A stretch of DNA of 49,264 nucleotides. Source: an uncultured Collinsella sp. GTDB taxonomy: Bacteria > Actinomycetota > Coriobacteriia > Coriobacteriales > Coriobacteriaceae. A program made the position numbers and the translations under genes. Of the stretch, positions 15,913 through 23,447 are shown in pieces (position 1 is the first letter of the stretch; each line of letters begins with the position of its first letter). The notes below the pieces were generated by a model that saw only the letters and a program-made list of their open reading frames with translations, did no database searches and was not told where the DNA came from. The stretch spans positions 1 through 49,264 of the forward strand of contig CATWQC010000014.1 in assembly GCA_958352845.1 (NCBI GenBank), read 5' to 3'.

Positions 15913-18900
15913 CTACTTCTTAATGCCGCGTCCCAGACGCTTGGCGACCGATGCAACAGCCTCCTCGCTGGCCGGTCCGCAGCTCACACAGCCATCGTGA
16001 GCGCGCATCTGGCCGGTGACCTCGTCCATCGCGAGCGGCGCCACCTTCTCGAGCTTAAAGCCCTTGCCGGCGCGCATGTTCTCCTTCGCCACGCTAATCA
16101 TGAGCTTAATGCGGTTGAGCTGGTTGACCTCGGACGCACCGGGATCGTAGTCCACCGCGACGATGTTGCTCTCGGGATGCTGGCGGCGCAGCTCCTTGAT
16201 CACGGCCTTGCCCACCACGTGATTGGGCAGGCACGCGAAGGGCTGCGTGCAGATGATGTTGGGCGCACCGTGATCGATCAGGTCGAGCATCTCGGCCGTG
16301 AGCAACCAGCCTTCGCCCATGTTGTTGCACACCGAAAGCACCGTGCGGGCCTTGTCGGCCATAGTGCCGATGCGCTCGGGCGCCTCGAAGCGGCGGGACT
16401 TCTCGAGCATCTCCTCCACCGGCGTGCGCATCCAGTCCACCAGCTTGATGAGCGCCTGCATACCAGCGCGCGTAGTGGCAGAGCTTCCCAGCTCGTCCTT
16501 CTGCAGCTCGGCGTTGCTCATGGAGTACAGGAAGAAGTCGAGCAGGCCCGGCACCACGGCCTCGCAGCCCTCGCGCTCGATGACATCGACCACGTGGTTG
16601 TTGGCTGTGGGGTGGAACTTGACCAGGATCTCGCCGACCACGCCCACGCGCGGCTTAGTACCCTCGCCCACGAGCGGCATGGTGTCGAACGCGCGGATGG
16701 CCTCGCGGCACAGCTTGGTGTAGTTGTGGCGGTTAAACTTGGGCGCCAGCTTGCGAGCGCGCGCCATGTACTCCTCGTAGAGTGCGTTGGCGGCACCGGG
16801 CGTGGCCTCGTACGGGCGGCAGCGATAGAGCATCTGCATCATCACGTCGCCAAAGAGCACCGCGTACACGGCCTGCTTAAGCAGCGCCGGCGTAATCTTA
16901 AAGCCGGGGTTGTCCTCGCCGAGCGCCACAGCCGAAAGCGAGATTACCGGGATCTCGGGGTGGCCGCTCTCGCGCAGGGCCTTGCGGATGAGTGCGATGT
17001 AGTTGGTGGCGCGGCAGCCGCCGCCGGTCTGGCTGATAACCACGGCCGTCTTGGACAGGTCGTACCGGCCGCTCTCGATGGCCTCCATAATCTGGCCCGT
17101 TACCAGAATCGACGGGTAGCAAATGTCATTGTTCACATAGCGCAGGCCGGCCTCGACGGCATCGTGATCGGTCGAGGGCAGCAGCTCCAAGTTGTAGCCG
17201 GCACCGCGGAATACCTCTTTGACCAGGTCGAAGTGGATCGGCGCCATCTGTGGGCACAGGATGGTGTAGCCCTCGTCGCGCATCTGCTCGGTAAAGGGGA
17301 CCTTAGGCCATGCGGTCGAGGCGCTCTCACGCTGCGCCTCGAACGTGTACTTGCGGCTCGCGAACGCGGGGGCATCCGTGGAAGGCGCCACCGGCGCGGC
17401 ATCGCCCTGCTCGTAGGCCTCGCCCGCGGCCATGGCCTCGGCCAAGCGCTCGGCCTCCTGGTCCTTGAGCGCGGCCATGAGCGAGCGAATTCGGATGCGC
17501 GCGGCGCCCAGGTTGGACACCTCATCGATCTTGAGCACGGTGTAGATCTTGCCGCTGGCCTCCAGAATTTCCTGTACCTGGTCGGTGGTCAGAGCGTCCA
17601 GACCGCAGCCGAAAGAGTTGAGCTGGATCAGGTCCAGGTCGTTGCGCATCGTCACAAAACGGGCGACGGCGTACAGGCGGCTGTGGTACATCCACTGGTC
17701 GACGACGCGAATCGGACGCTCGGGCTTCACCAGGTGCGCGAGCGAATCCTCGGTAAAGACCGCAAAGCCAAAGCTCGAGATAAGCTCGGGCAGGGCATGG
17801 TTGATCTCGGGGTCGTTATGGTAGGGACGACCGGCGAGCACGATGCCGTGACCGCCGTGGTCCTCGACCCACTTAAGGGCCTCCTCGCCCATGGTCTGGA
17901 TATCCTCGTGGAAACGCGCATCGGCCTCAAAAGCAGCGTTGACGGCAGCATCGACCTCGGAGCGCGTAATCTTGGGTCCACGCACGCGACCGCGACCGGC
18001 TTGCGCATCGGTCACACGGTCGACGGCGAGCACCTGGTACAGGCGGCGCTTGAGCTCGGTCTTGTCGTGATAGGGCACAAACGGGTACAGGAACTCGATG
18101 TTCTGCTCGCGGATCTCGTCGATGTTCAGCGCCAGCGCCGTGGGGTAGCTCATGACGATGGGGCAGTTATAGCAGTTGCCAGCCGTCGGATCCTCCTTGC
18201 GCTCCCAGCGCACGCACGGCATCCAGATAAAGTCGACATCGCGGTCGATGAGGTTCATCACGTGGCCGTGGCTCATCTTGGCCGGATAGCACACGCTCTC
18301 GGACGGCATGGACTCGATGCCCGCCTGGTAAGTCTTTTTGCTCGACTGGTCGGACAGCTGCACGCTAAAGCCCAGGCGCGTAAAGAACGCATGCCAGAAG
18401 GGGTAGTTCTCGTACATGTTGAGCGCGCGCGGGATGCCGACGGTGCCGCGCGGGGCCTCGTCGGGGCTCAGGATCTCGCGGTTAAAGAGCAGCTCGTTTT
18501 TCTTTTTGAAGAGGTTGGGGGCCTCAGTCTTCTGCTTTTTGTGGCCAGCGCCCTTCTCGCAGCGGTTGCCGGTAATGAAGCGCCTGCCGCCGCCAAAGTC
18601 GTTGACGGTAAGCTGGCAGTTGTTAGAGCAACGGCCGCAGCGGACATGCTTTTGCGTCACGGTGAGGTGCGCGATGTCCTCGGCAGAAAGAATGGTCGAA
18701 GTGCCGTCGGCACCGGCGCGATCGCGGGCGAGCAGGGCCGCACCGTAGGCGCCCATGCAGCCGGCAATGTCGGGACGCACGGCATGCACGCCGGTGAGCT
18801 GCTCAAATGCGCGCAGTGTGGCGTCGGACATAAAGGTGCCGCCCTGAACGATCACCTGGCTGCCGATCTCCTTGGGATCGCGCAGCTTAATAACCTTGAA

Positions 18901-20694
18901 CAGGGCATTCTTGATGACGGAATAGGACAGGCCGGCCGCGATGTCGCCCACCGTGGCGCCTTCCTTTTGCGCCTGCTTGACGCGCGAGTTCATAAAGACC
19001 GTGCAGCGGCTGCCCAGGTCGACCGGGGCCTTGGCATGGATGGCAGCGTTGGCGAACGCGCGCACGTCCATGTTCATAGACACGGCGAAGCTCTCGATAA
19101 AGCTGCCGCAGCCCGACGAGCAGGCCTCGTTGAGCATGATGTGCTCGATGACGCCGTCCTTGACGCGCAGGCACTTCATGTCCTGGCCGCCGATGTCCAG
19201 AATGAACTCGACGCCGGGCAGGAACGCCTTGGCGCCGCGCAGGTGCGCAACGGTCTCGATCTCGCCAGAGTCGGCCTTGAGGGCCTCGATGAGCAGCGCC
19301 TCGCCGTAGCCCGTGGTGGTCACGTGGCCGATGGTGCAGCCCGCGGGGATGTGGTTGTAGAAATCGGCCATGATGACCTTGGCCGTGCCCAGGATGTCGC
19401 CGTTGTTGTTGCCGTACCAGGTGTGCAACAGCTGGCCGTCCTCGCCCACAAGCGCGGCCTTCATGGTGGTGGAGCCGGCGTCGATGCCGATGAACACACG
19501 GCCGGCGTAGCCGTCGAGTTTGCCCTTGGGGACGACCTCGGTGTCGTGGCGGGTTTTGAACTCGGCAAAGTCCTCGTCGGTGGCAAAGAGCGGATCCAGA
19601 CGCTCGACCTCGGCACCCTGCGTGTCACCCAGGGCATCGATAGCCTCGATGAGCTGCGGGAACGTGCTGAGCTTATTGGACTCGTGTGCCATGGCGGCGC
19701 CGCTCGCCACAAACAGGTGAGCGTTTTGGGGCACGATACGGTGCTCTTCGTCCAGGTTGAGCGTGAGGTAGAAGCGGTGGCGCAGCTCGGAGAGGTACTG
19801 CAGCGGGCCACCCAGGAAGGCGACGTTGCCGCGAATGGGACGGCCGCACGCCAGACCCGAGATGGTCTGGGTCACGACAGCCTGGAAGATGGAGGCCGCC
19901 ACGTCCTCGGGGCGGGCGCCCTCGTTGAGCAGCGGCTGGACATCGGTCTTGGCAAAGACGCCGCAGCGGCTGGCGATGGGATAGATGGTGGTGGCGTTGG
20001 CCGCGAGCTCGTTGAGGCCGCTCGCGTCGGTGTGCAGCAGGGTTGCCATCTGGTCGATGAACGCGCCCGTGCCGCCGGCGCAGGTGCCGTTCATGCGCTG
20101 CTCGATGCCGTTGTCGAAATAGATGATCTTGGCGTCCTCGCCGCCCAGCTCGATGGCGACATCGGTGGCCGGGATGAGGGTCTCGACGGCACGCTTGCTG
20201 GCGATGACCTCCTGGACAAACTCCAGGTCGAGCCACTGGGACAGCAGCAGGCCGCCCGAGCCGGTAATGGCGCAGGTCATCTGGGCCGTCGGCAGCACGG
20301 TCGCAGCGCCCTCGAACAGGTCGCGGGCGCAGGCGCGGACGTCGGTGTGGTGGCGCTGGTACTTGGCGTAGACGATCTGGTTGTCGTCGTTGAGCACGGC
20401 GAGCTTAACGGTGGTGGAGCCCACGTCGATGCCCAGATGCAGGCTGCCGCGAGCGTTCTCGGGGTTGAAAATCGCGCCTTCGGGGGCGTGGGCGGCGGCT
20501 ACGGGATCGGCGGCGGTGGCGGGCTCGCTAGCGACGGACGTCTCCCCTGCCGTTTTCTTGGCATCGGCAACTGCCTCGGCAACTTTCTCGGCAGCTGCGG
20601 TCGCGGCCTTCTGCGCGGCATCCACCACGGCGGGTGCAGCCTCACGCGCGGCAGCGACCATACGGTCCTTAATGCCCTCGACGAGTTTGCTCAT
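15913..20694 (-). CDS. Giant acyl-CoA dehydratase activase (double BcrAD/BadFG ATPase, DUF2229, HgdB-like)
   Basis: 1593 residues. Order: an Ala-rich N-terminal helix region (1-80); ATPase 1 (about 86-345, GIDVGSTTVKLAVL, Cys205 in NGTCAGGTG, Cys244 in SRCGVF); ATPase 2 (about 400-655, GIDAGSTTMKAAL, C525/C529 in NEACSSGCG, C564 in SRCTVF). Then a Cys cluster (RCGRCSNNCQLTVNDF, 686-699, and NRCEKG), DUF2229 (about 750-970) and an HgdB-like C-terminal half (CPQMAPIHFDLVKEVF, TGGGCRATNY) ending with GCVSCGP. Single activases of 2-hydroxyglutaryl-CoA dehydratase carry a [4Fe-4S] cluster and drive ATP-dependent electron injection. The fused giants occur widely in anaerobes and their substrate is unknown. 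The gene lies 11 bases after a TetR gene with an AGGAGAG site, so they probably form an operon. Confidence 0.92.
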   Translation of the reverse strand: MSKLVEGIKDRMVAAAREAAPAVVDAAQKAATAAAEKVAEAVADAKKTAGETSVASEPATAADPVAAAHAPEGAIFNPENARGSLHLGIDVGSTTVKLAVLNDDNQIVYAKYQRHHTDVRACARDLFEGAATVLPTAQMTCAITGSGGLLLSQWLDLEFVQEVIASKRAVETLIPATDVAIELGGEDAKIIYFDNGIEQRMNGTCAGGTGAFIDQMATLLHTDASGLNELAANATTIYPIASRCGVFAKTDVQPLLNEGARPEDVAASIFQAVVTQTISGLACGRPIRGNVAFLGGPLQYLSELRHRFYLTLNLDEEHRIVPQNAHLFVASGAAMAHESNKLSTFPQLIEAIDALGDTQGAEVERLDPLFATDEDFAEFKTRHDTEVVPKGKLDGYAGRVFIGIDAGSTTMKAALVGEDGQLLHTWYGNNNGDILGTAKVIMADFYNHIPAGCTIGHVTTTGYGEALLIEALKADSGEIETVAHLRGAKAFLPGVEFILDIGGQDMKCLRVKDGVIEHIMLNEACSSGCGSFIESFAVSMNMDVRAFANAAIHAKAPVDLGSRCTVFMNSRVKQAQKEGATVGDIAAGLSYSVIKNALFKVIKLRDPKEIGSQVIVQGGTFMSDATLRAFEQLTGVHAVRPDIAGCMGAYGAALLARDRAGADGTSTILSAEDIAHLTVTQKHVRCGRCSNNCQLTVNDFGGGRRFITGNRCEKGAGHKKQKTEAPNLFKKKNELLFNREILSPDEAPRGTVGIPRALNMYENYPFWHAFFTRLGFSVQLSDQSSKKTYQAGIESMPSESVCYPAKMSHGHVMNLIDRDVDFIWMPCVRWERKEDPTAGNCYNCPIVMSYPTALALNIDEIREQNIEFLYPFVPYHDKTELKRRLYQVLAVDRVTDAQAGRGRVRGPKITRSEVDAAVNAAFEADARFHEDIQTMGEEALKWVEDHGGHGIVLAGRPYHNDPEINHALPELISSFGFAVFTEDSLAHLVKPERPIRVVDQWMYHSRLYAVARFVTMRNDLDLIQLNSFGCGLDALTTDQVQEILEASGKIYTVLKIDEVSNLGAARIRIRSLMAALKDQEAERLAEAMAAGEAYEQGDAAPVAPSTDAPAFASRKYTFEAQRESASTAWPKVPFTEQMRDEGYTILCPQMAPIHFDLVKEVFRGAGYNLELLPSTDHDAVEAGLRYVNNDICYPSILVTGQIMEAIESGRYDLSKTAVVISQTGGGCRATNYIALIRKALRESGHPEIPVISLSAVALGEDNPGFKITPALLKQAVYAVLFGDVMMQMLYRCRPYEATPGAANALYEEYMARARKLAPKFNRHNYTKLCREAIRAFDTMPLVGEGTKPRVGVVGEILVKFHPTANNHVVDVIEREGCEAVVPGLLDFFLYSMSNAELQKDELGSSATTRAGMQALIKLVDWMRTPVEEMLEKSRRFEAPERIGTMADKARTVLSVCNNMGEGWLLTAEMLDLIDHGAPNIICTQPFACLPNHVVGKAVIKELRRQHPESNIVAVDYDPGASEVNQLNRIKLMISVAKENMRAGKGFKLEKVAPLAMDEVTGQMRAHDGCVSCGPASEEAVASVAKRLGRGIKK

Positions 20695-20705
20695 TGTCTC
20701 TCCTC

Positions 20706-21416
20706 TTAGTTGTTGGACTCGACGGCTGCGGCGGTGTCGGCCGCGTCCTCGAGCTGTAGGTTCAATAGCTTCATGCCGTATTCCGGCACGTTGATATCGA
20801 TGGGTTGGCCATACAGGTCACCAGGGCGCACAAAAGCGAGCACCGTCATAATGCGCGCCATGGCCTCGGGCGATTCGGTGAGCCCACGCTCAAACCAGCG
20901 CTGAATCATGCCGACCTCGGCGCTCACGACGTAGGTAACGTAGTAGTCAAAGAACGTACCCAGCGCCAGGCCCAAAATGCCCGTCTGCGCACGCGGCACC
21001 ACAGCCTCACGAGCGGTGTCGATGATCCTTTTAATGAAGGCCTGGTCGCCGCCCGGACCCAGCAGCGCACCGATTAAGTCGCGGTTGGCCGCAAGATAAC
21101 GCAGTAGCTCAACCGAACCGGGCGCCGGCTCGAGCTCATCGATGTTGTGATAGAGATCGGGCAGCTGAGCTGCGGTGATGAGCTCAATGCGCTCACGGAT
21201 CTCGGCCAGCAAGCCGTCCTCGATTTGATTGATAAAGTCGGGAATATCACGGTAGTGCGAATAGAACGTGCGGCGCGTAAGACCGGCACGCTCGGTGAGC
21301 GACGCGACGTTAATGCGCGAAAGGTCGCCGCTTTCGGCAAGCTCGCTGGCAAGCGCCTGGCGAAGGGCACGCTGCGAGCGAAGGGACCGGCGATCGCATT
21401 TCTCGAGCTGGGACAA
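20706..21416 (-). CDS. TetR/AcrR family regulator
   Basis: 236 residues from a TTG at 21416 with AAGGAGG 6-12 bases upstream. The N-terminal HTH is clear: LRQALASELAESGDLSRINV, then ASLTERAGLTRRTFYSHYRD (about residues 36-56). The C-terminal part is helical with an aromatic-rich stretch (FFDYYVTYVVSAEVGMIQRWF), likely the ligand/dimer domain. It is cotranscribed with the downstream activase, so it probably represses its own operon. A near-perfect palindrome 52-66 bases upstream is a good operator candidate. Ligand unknown. Confidence 0.9.
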   Translation of the reverse strand: MSQLEKCDRRSLRSQRALRQALASELAESGDLSRINVASLTERAGLTRRTFYSHYRDIPDFINQIEDGLLAEIRERIELITAAQLPDLYHNIDELEPAPGSVELLRYLAANRDLIGALLGPGGDQAFIKRIIDTAREAVVPRAQTGILGLALGTFFDYYVTYVVSAEVGMIQRWFERGLTESPEAMARIMTVLAFVRPGDLYGQPIDINVPEYGMKLLNLQLEDAADTAAAVESNN

Positions 21417-21445
21417 GCGTCCTCCTTGTTACTCAGCCTGTGCGC

Positions 21446-21482
21446 TATTGCACAGTGCGAGTATTATTGCACACCGTGTGCA
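21446..21482. promoter_or_regulatory. Candidate TetR operator
   Basis: TGCACACCGTGTGCA at 21468-21482 is a 15-base palindrome apart from its centre. TATTGCACA also occurs as a direct repeat at 21446-21454 and 21465-21473. The block lies just upstream of the TetR gene, where an autorepressor would bind. Confidence 0.55.
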
Positions 21483-21507
21483 TCAACACGTAAAGGCAAT
21501 ATTTTGG

Positions 21508-21538
21508 ATGTGACAAAGGGGCAGTCCCTCTGTCACAT
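21508..21538. repeat. Family-3 palindrome, copy 1
   Basis: ATGTGACA and TGTCACAT flank AAGGGGCAGTCCCTC. It is nearly the reverse complement of the copy at 21945-21973, so the two copies bracket the small-peptide island in inverted orientation. Confidence 0.85.
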
Positions 21539-21594
21539 TCAGCGACCGCCTAGGTTGTGCCAGTTGTGCCTGGCTTTTGAAGCGGCATTGCCAA

Positions 21595-21623
21595 TTGTTC
21601 AAAATGTCATTCGTGGGTAGAAT
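21595..21623 (+). promoter_or_regulatory. Candidate promoter of the antisense RNA
   Basis: TTGTTC (21595-21600), a 17-base spacer and TAGAAT (21618-21623). Transcription would start near 21630, at the foot of a stable stem-loop. Confidence 0.5.
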
Positions 21624-21629
21624 AGTGTC

Positions 21630-21715
21630 GACGGCAGCCCAAGTTCTGGAAAGCTGGGCAGCGCCGTTGTTTGCATTAGGGGGTCAACGCCTTAGCGGCG
21701 GCGACCCCTTCTGTT
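21630..21715 (+). ncRNA. Candidate antisense RNA to the small-peptide mRNA
   Basis: No plus-strand ORF is present, but two stem-loops are. The first (21629-21669) pairs CGACGGC with GCCGTTG and GCCCA with TGGGC and is followed by a TTGTTT-type tract. The second (21680-21708) pairs GGGGTC with GACCCC and overlaps the last codons and stop of the minus-strand peptide gene. With the upstream promoter this would make a structured RNA of about 85 bases complementary to the 3' end of that gene. This is inference from layout; no transcript evidence exists here. Confidence 0.4.
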
Positions 21716-21817
21716 GCGCTTCGAACGCTGCTTGAGTGCCTCGGAAAGGCCGACAAGCGCCGTGAAGAACGAGACCAAAGCGGTCAGAAGTCTCACGAAA
21801 TCAATCAAATCGGTCAT
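21692..21817 (-). CDS. 41-residue toxin-like membrane peptide
   Basis: The ATG at 21817 has a GGGAGGTG ribosome site 7 bases upstream and the frame ends with TAA at 21692. The peptide begins MTDLIDFVRLLTALVSFFTA, then LVGLSEALKQ, and ends in a very basic tail of eight Arg or Lys among the last eleven residues. One hydrophobic helix (about 5-24) plus a cationic tail is the design of type I toxins of the TxpA/Fst/holin-like kind. I do not recognise an exact family. The ribosome site lies in a hairpin (21826-21843), and a candidate convergent RNA overlaps the 3' end. It could instead be a small regulatory membrane protein. Confidence 0.55.
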   Translation of the reverse strand: MTDLIDFVRLLTALVSFFTALVGLSEALKQRSKRNRRGRRR

Positions 21818-21825
21818 GGGCATCA

Positions 21826-21843
21826 CCTCCCATCGGATGGAGG
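21826..21843 (-). promoter_or_regulatory. Hairpin burying the ribosome site of the small peptide gene
   Basis: On the minus strand CCTCCAT pairs with ATGGGAGG (one bulged G, loop of three bases). The GGGAGG of the second arm is the Shine-Dalgarno sequence of the 41-residue peptide gene, so translation would be limited. Confidence 0.5.
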
Positions 21844-21944
21844 GCGCTGCCCGGCACATGGAACTGCCGTCAACGATACCGATTCTATCAAAGCGCAGTT
21901 AGGTATGCGAATGTTTGTTCGTATTTCAAGAGACCAGCGTCAAC

Positions 21945-21973
21945 TGTGACAGAGGGACCGTCCCTTTGCCACA
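21945..21973. repeat. Family-3 palindrome, copy 2
   Basis: TGTGACA / TGCCACA flank a GAGGGACCGTCCCTT core. The element ends exactly at the TAA stop codon of the HAD gene (21974-21976). Confidence 0.85.
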
Positions 21974-22831
21974 TTATTCGATGACGGTGCGAGAGTTTTG
22001 CTTATGCATGGTGGCAAGCATGTGTTTGGGGACGGCGTGGACCATGCAGCTGCCGATGGTCGCACTAGCGGCGGCCTTAGCTGCATCGCTTGCGTTTTTG
22101 GTCGCGTAGCTGTGGCGGAAACGCTTGAGCATGGCGATGTCGTTGCCGCCGTCGCCGTAAACCGCGACCTCGTCCTCGGCAATACCGTAGTAGCCCGCCA
22201 GCCAGGCCACGCTCTCACCCTTGTTGCACGCCACGTCCGTGATCTCGAACATCACCGGATCGAACGGCGCGTTGACCACGCGGTCCGATCGCTCGGCCAA
22301 ATATGCCTTAAGGTCGCGCTCCAGCTCGGGCGAGGTCACGCGACAATTGATCTTGCACACATCGTGGCGCAGGATGTCACCGATCGACTGGTCGAAATAC
22401 TGCTCCTCGTGATAGCCGCCACGCGCGCGCATGCCGCGCATCACGATGCGCTTGATAGGGCTGTCCTTCTTAAAACCCGCCTGGTGCATCTCGAACGAAC
22501 CGCTCGAGAACATGCCGTCGGGCGTGGAGCAGTCGAAGCAAATGTCCGGAAACTCCTTGAGCAGCTCCTCGGTGATCTGCGGATCGATGGTCCAGGTCTT
22601 GAGCACCTCGCCATGACTGTCGCGCACGATGGACCCATTGGAGCAGCAGGCATCGAGCGCCAGCCCCGTGAAGCCATGCTCGCCGATTGGCAACGTCGAG
22701 CGCCCGGTCGCGGGAACCACATGCAAGCCAACCTCGGTCAGCTCACGAATGGCACGGCGGATGGTCCCATCTGCCTCGTGCAGGGCGTTCAGCAGCGTTC
22801 CGTCTAAGTCACTCGCAAACATCTTGATCAT
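21974..22831 (-). CDS. Cof-type HAD phosphatase
   Basis: 285 residues. Motif I is DLDGTLLNALHEADG (nucleophile Asp8, general acid Asp10). Motif II is in VVPATGRS. Motif III/IV is the late AVYGDGGNDIAMLKRF block. The large cap between motifs II and III marks it as Cof/YbjI type. Such enzymes dephosphorylate sugar phosphates, pyridoxal phosphate or FMN; the substrate cannot be read from sequence. ATG start with GAAGGAG upstream. Single gene; its end abuts a palindrome. Confidence 0.92.
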   Translation of the reverse strand: MIKMFASDLDGTLLNALHEADGTIRRAIRELTEVGLHVVPATGRSTLPIGEHGFTGLALDACCSNGSIVRDSHGEVLKTWTIDPQITEELLKEFPDICFDCSTPDGMFSSGSFEMHQAGFKKDSPIKRIVMRGMRARGGYHEEQYFDQSIGDILRHDVCKINCRVTSPELERDLKAYLAERSDRVVNAPFDPVMFEITDVACNKGESVAWLAGYYGIAEDEVAVYGDGGNDIAMLKRFRHSYATKNASDAAKAAASATIGSCMVHAVPKHMLATMHKQNSRTVIE

Positions 22832-22872
22832 GGGCGTGCCTCTCCTTCGTCTGCACGATATTGTAGACGAGA

Positions 22873-22902
22873 ACGGGCGCGCCCCAAGAGAGGCACGCCC
22901 GT
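22873..22902. terminator. Hairpin between the P-II and HAD genes
   Basis: ACGGGCGCGCC pairs with GGCACGCCCGT just past the P-II stop (22919). The minus-strand T-tract is short, so it may be a weak terminator. Confidence 0.5.
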
Positions 22903-22918
22903 CAGGCGAAAGATTGTC

Positions 22919-23257
22919 CTACACCGCAGCGGGGCCGTGTTCGCCGGTGCGGATGCGGATAACTTCCTCGACCGGCTCGACCCAGATCTTGCCATCGCCG
23001 ACGGCTCCGGTGCGTGCGGCGTTGCAGATAATTTCGACAATGCCGTCGACATACTCGTCGGCGCAAATAAGGGTGAACTGTACCTTAGGGATCATGTTGA
23101 CAAGCAGCTCGTTGCCGCGTACGTATTCCTTCCAGCCATGCTGTGCGCCGCAGCCCTGCACTTGGTTAATAGTCATGCCACGAACATCGGCAGCAAACAG
23201 CGCGTCTTTAAGAACCTCAAGCTTTTCCTGGCGCACGATAGCCGTAATCTTTTTCAT
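22919..23257 (-). CDS. P-II nitrogen regulatory protein
   Basis: 112 residues with the P-II fold: MKKITAIVRQEKLEVLKDAL at the start, T-loop GCGAQHGWKEYVRGNELLVN (about 35-54), B-loop NAARTGAVGDGKIWV and the end VEEVIRIRTGEHGPAAV. P-II proteins read 2-oxoglutarate and ATP/ADP and gate ammonium channels such as the AmtB encoded directly upstream. Tyr45 is present, but position 51, the uridylylated Tyr of E. coli GlnB, is Leu. Covalent control by GlnD is therefore unlikely. AGAGAGG precedes the ATG. Confidence 0.93.
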   Translation of the reverse strand: MKKITAIVRQEKLEVLKDALFAADVRGMTINQVQGCGAQHGWKEYVRGNELLVNMIPKVQFTLICADEYVDGIVEIICNAARTGAVGDGKIWVEPVEEVIRIRTGEHGPAAV

Positions 23258-23314
23258 AATGAATTCCTCTCTTTAATAAAGAAATGAATTGCCATTCAAT
23301 GACGCGGGTTTTCG

Positions 23315-23396
23315 AGGTGCCCGAGATTGCCCCGAAAGAGGAGCGCCGCGTACTTCGGTACGCAAGCGACGGTTTGAGGGGCAATCTCGGGTGCCT
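23315..23396. repeat. Nested hairpin between amtB and the P-II gene
   Basis: Arms of 19 bases (23315-23333 and 23378-23396; AGGTGCCCGAGATTGCCCC and its near complement) enclose a second perfect hairpin GCGTAC-TTCG-GTACGC (23348-23363). It sits in the 190-base gap between two cotranscribed genes and could act as an attenuator or mRNA stabiliser. Confidence 0.8.
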
Positions 23397-23447
23397 GGGA
23401 AAGCCGCGCGACGATTGAACGGCGAGGTGCGGAGCCTGGGGAAGCTG

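Noticed and set aside
15997..20709. A 1570-codon plus-strand frame opposite the activase
   Set aside because: It mirrors the minus-strand gene almost end to end. Long antisense frames are expected in high-GC genes; the product has no recognisable domain while the minus strand has a complete multi-domain enzyme.
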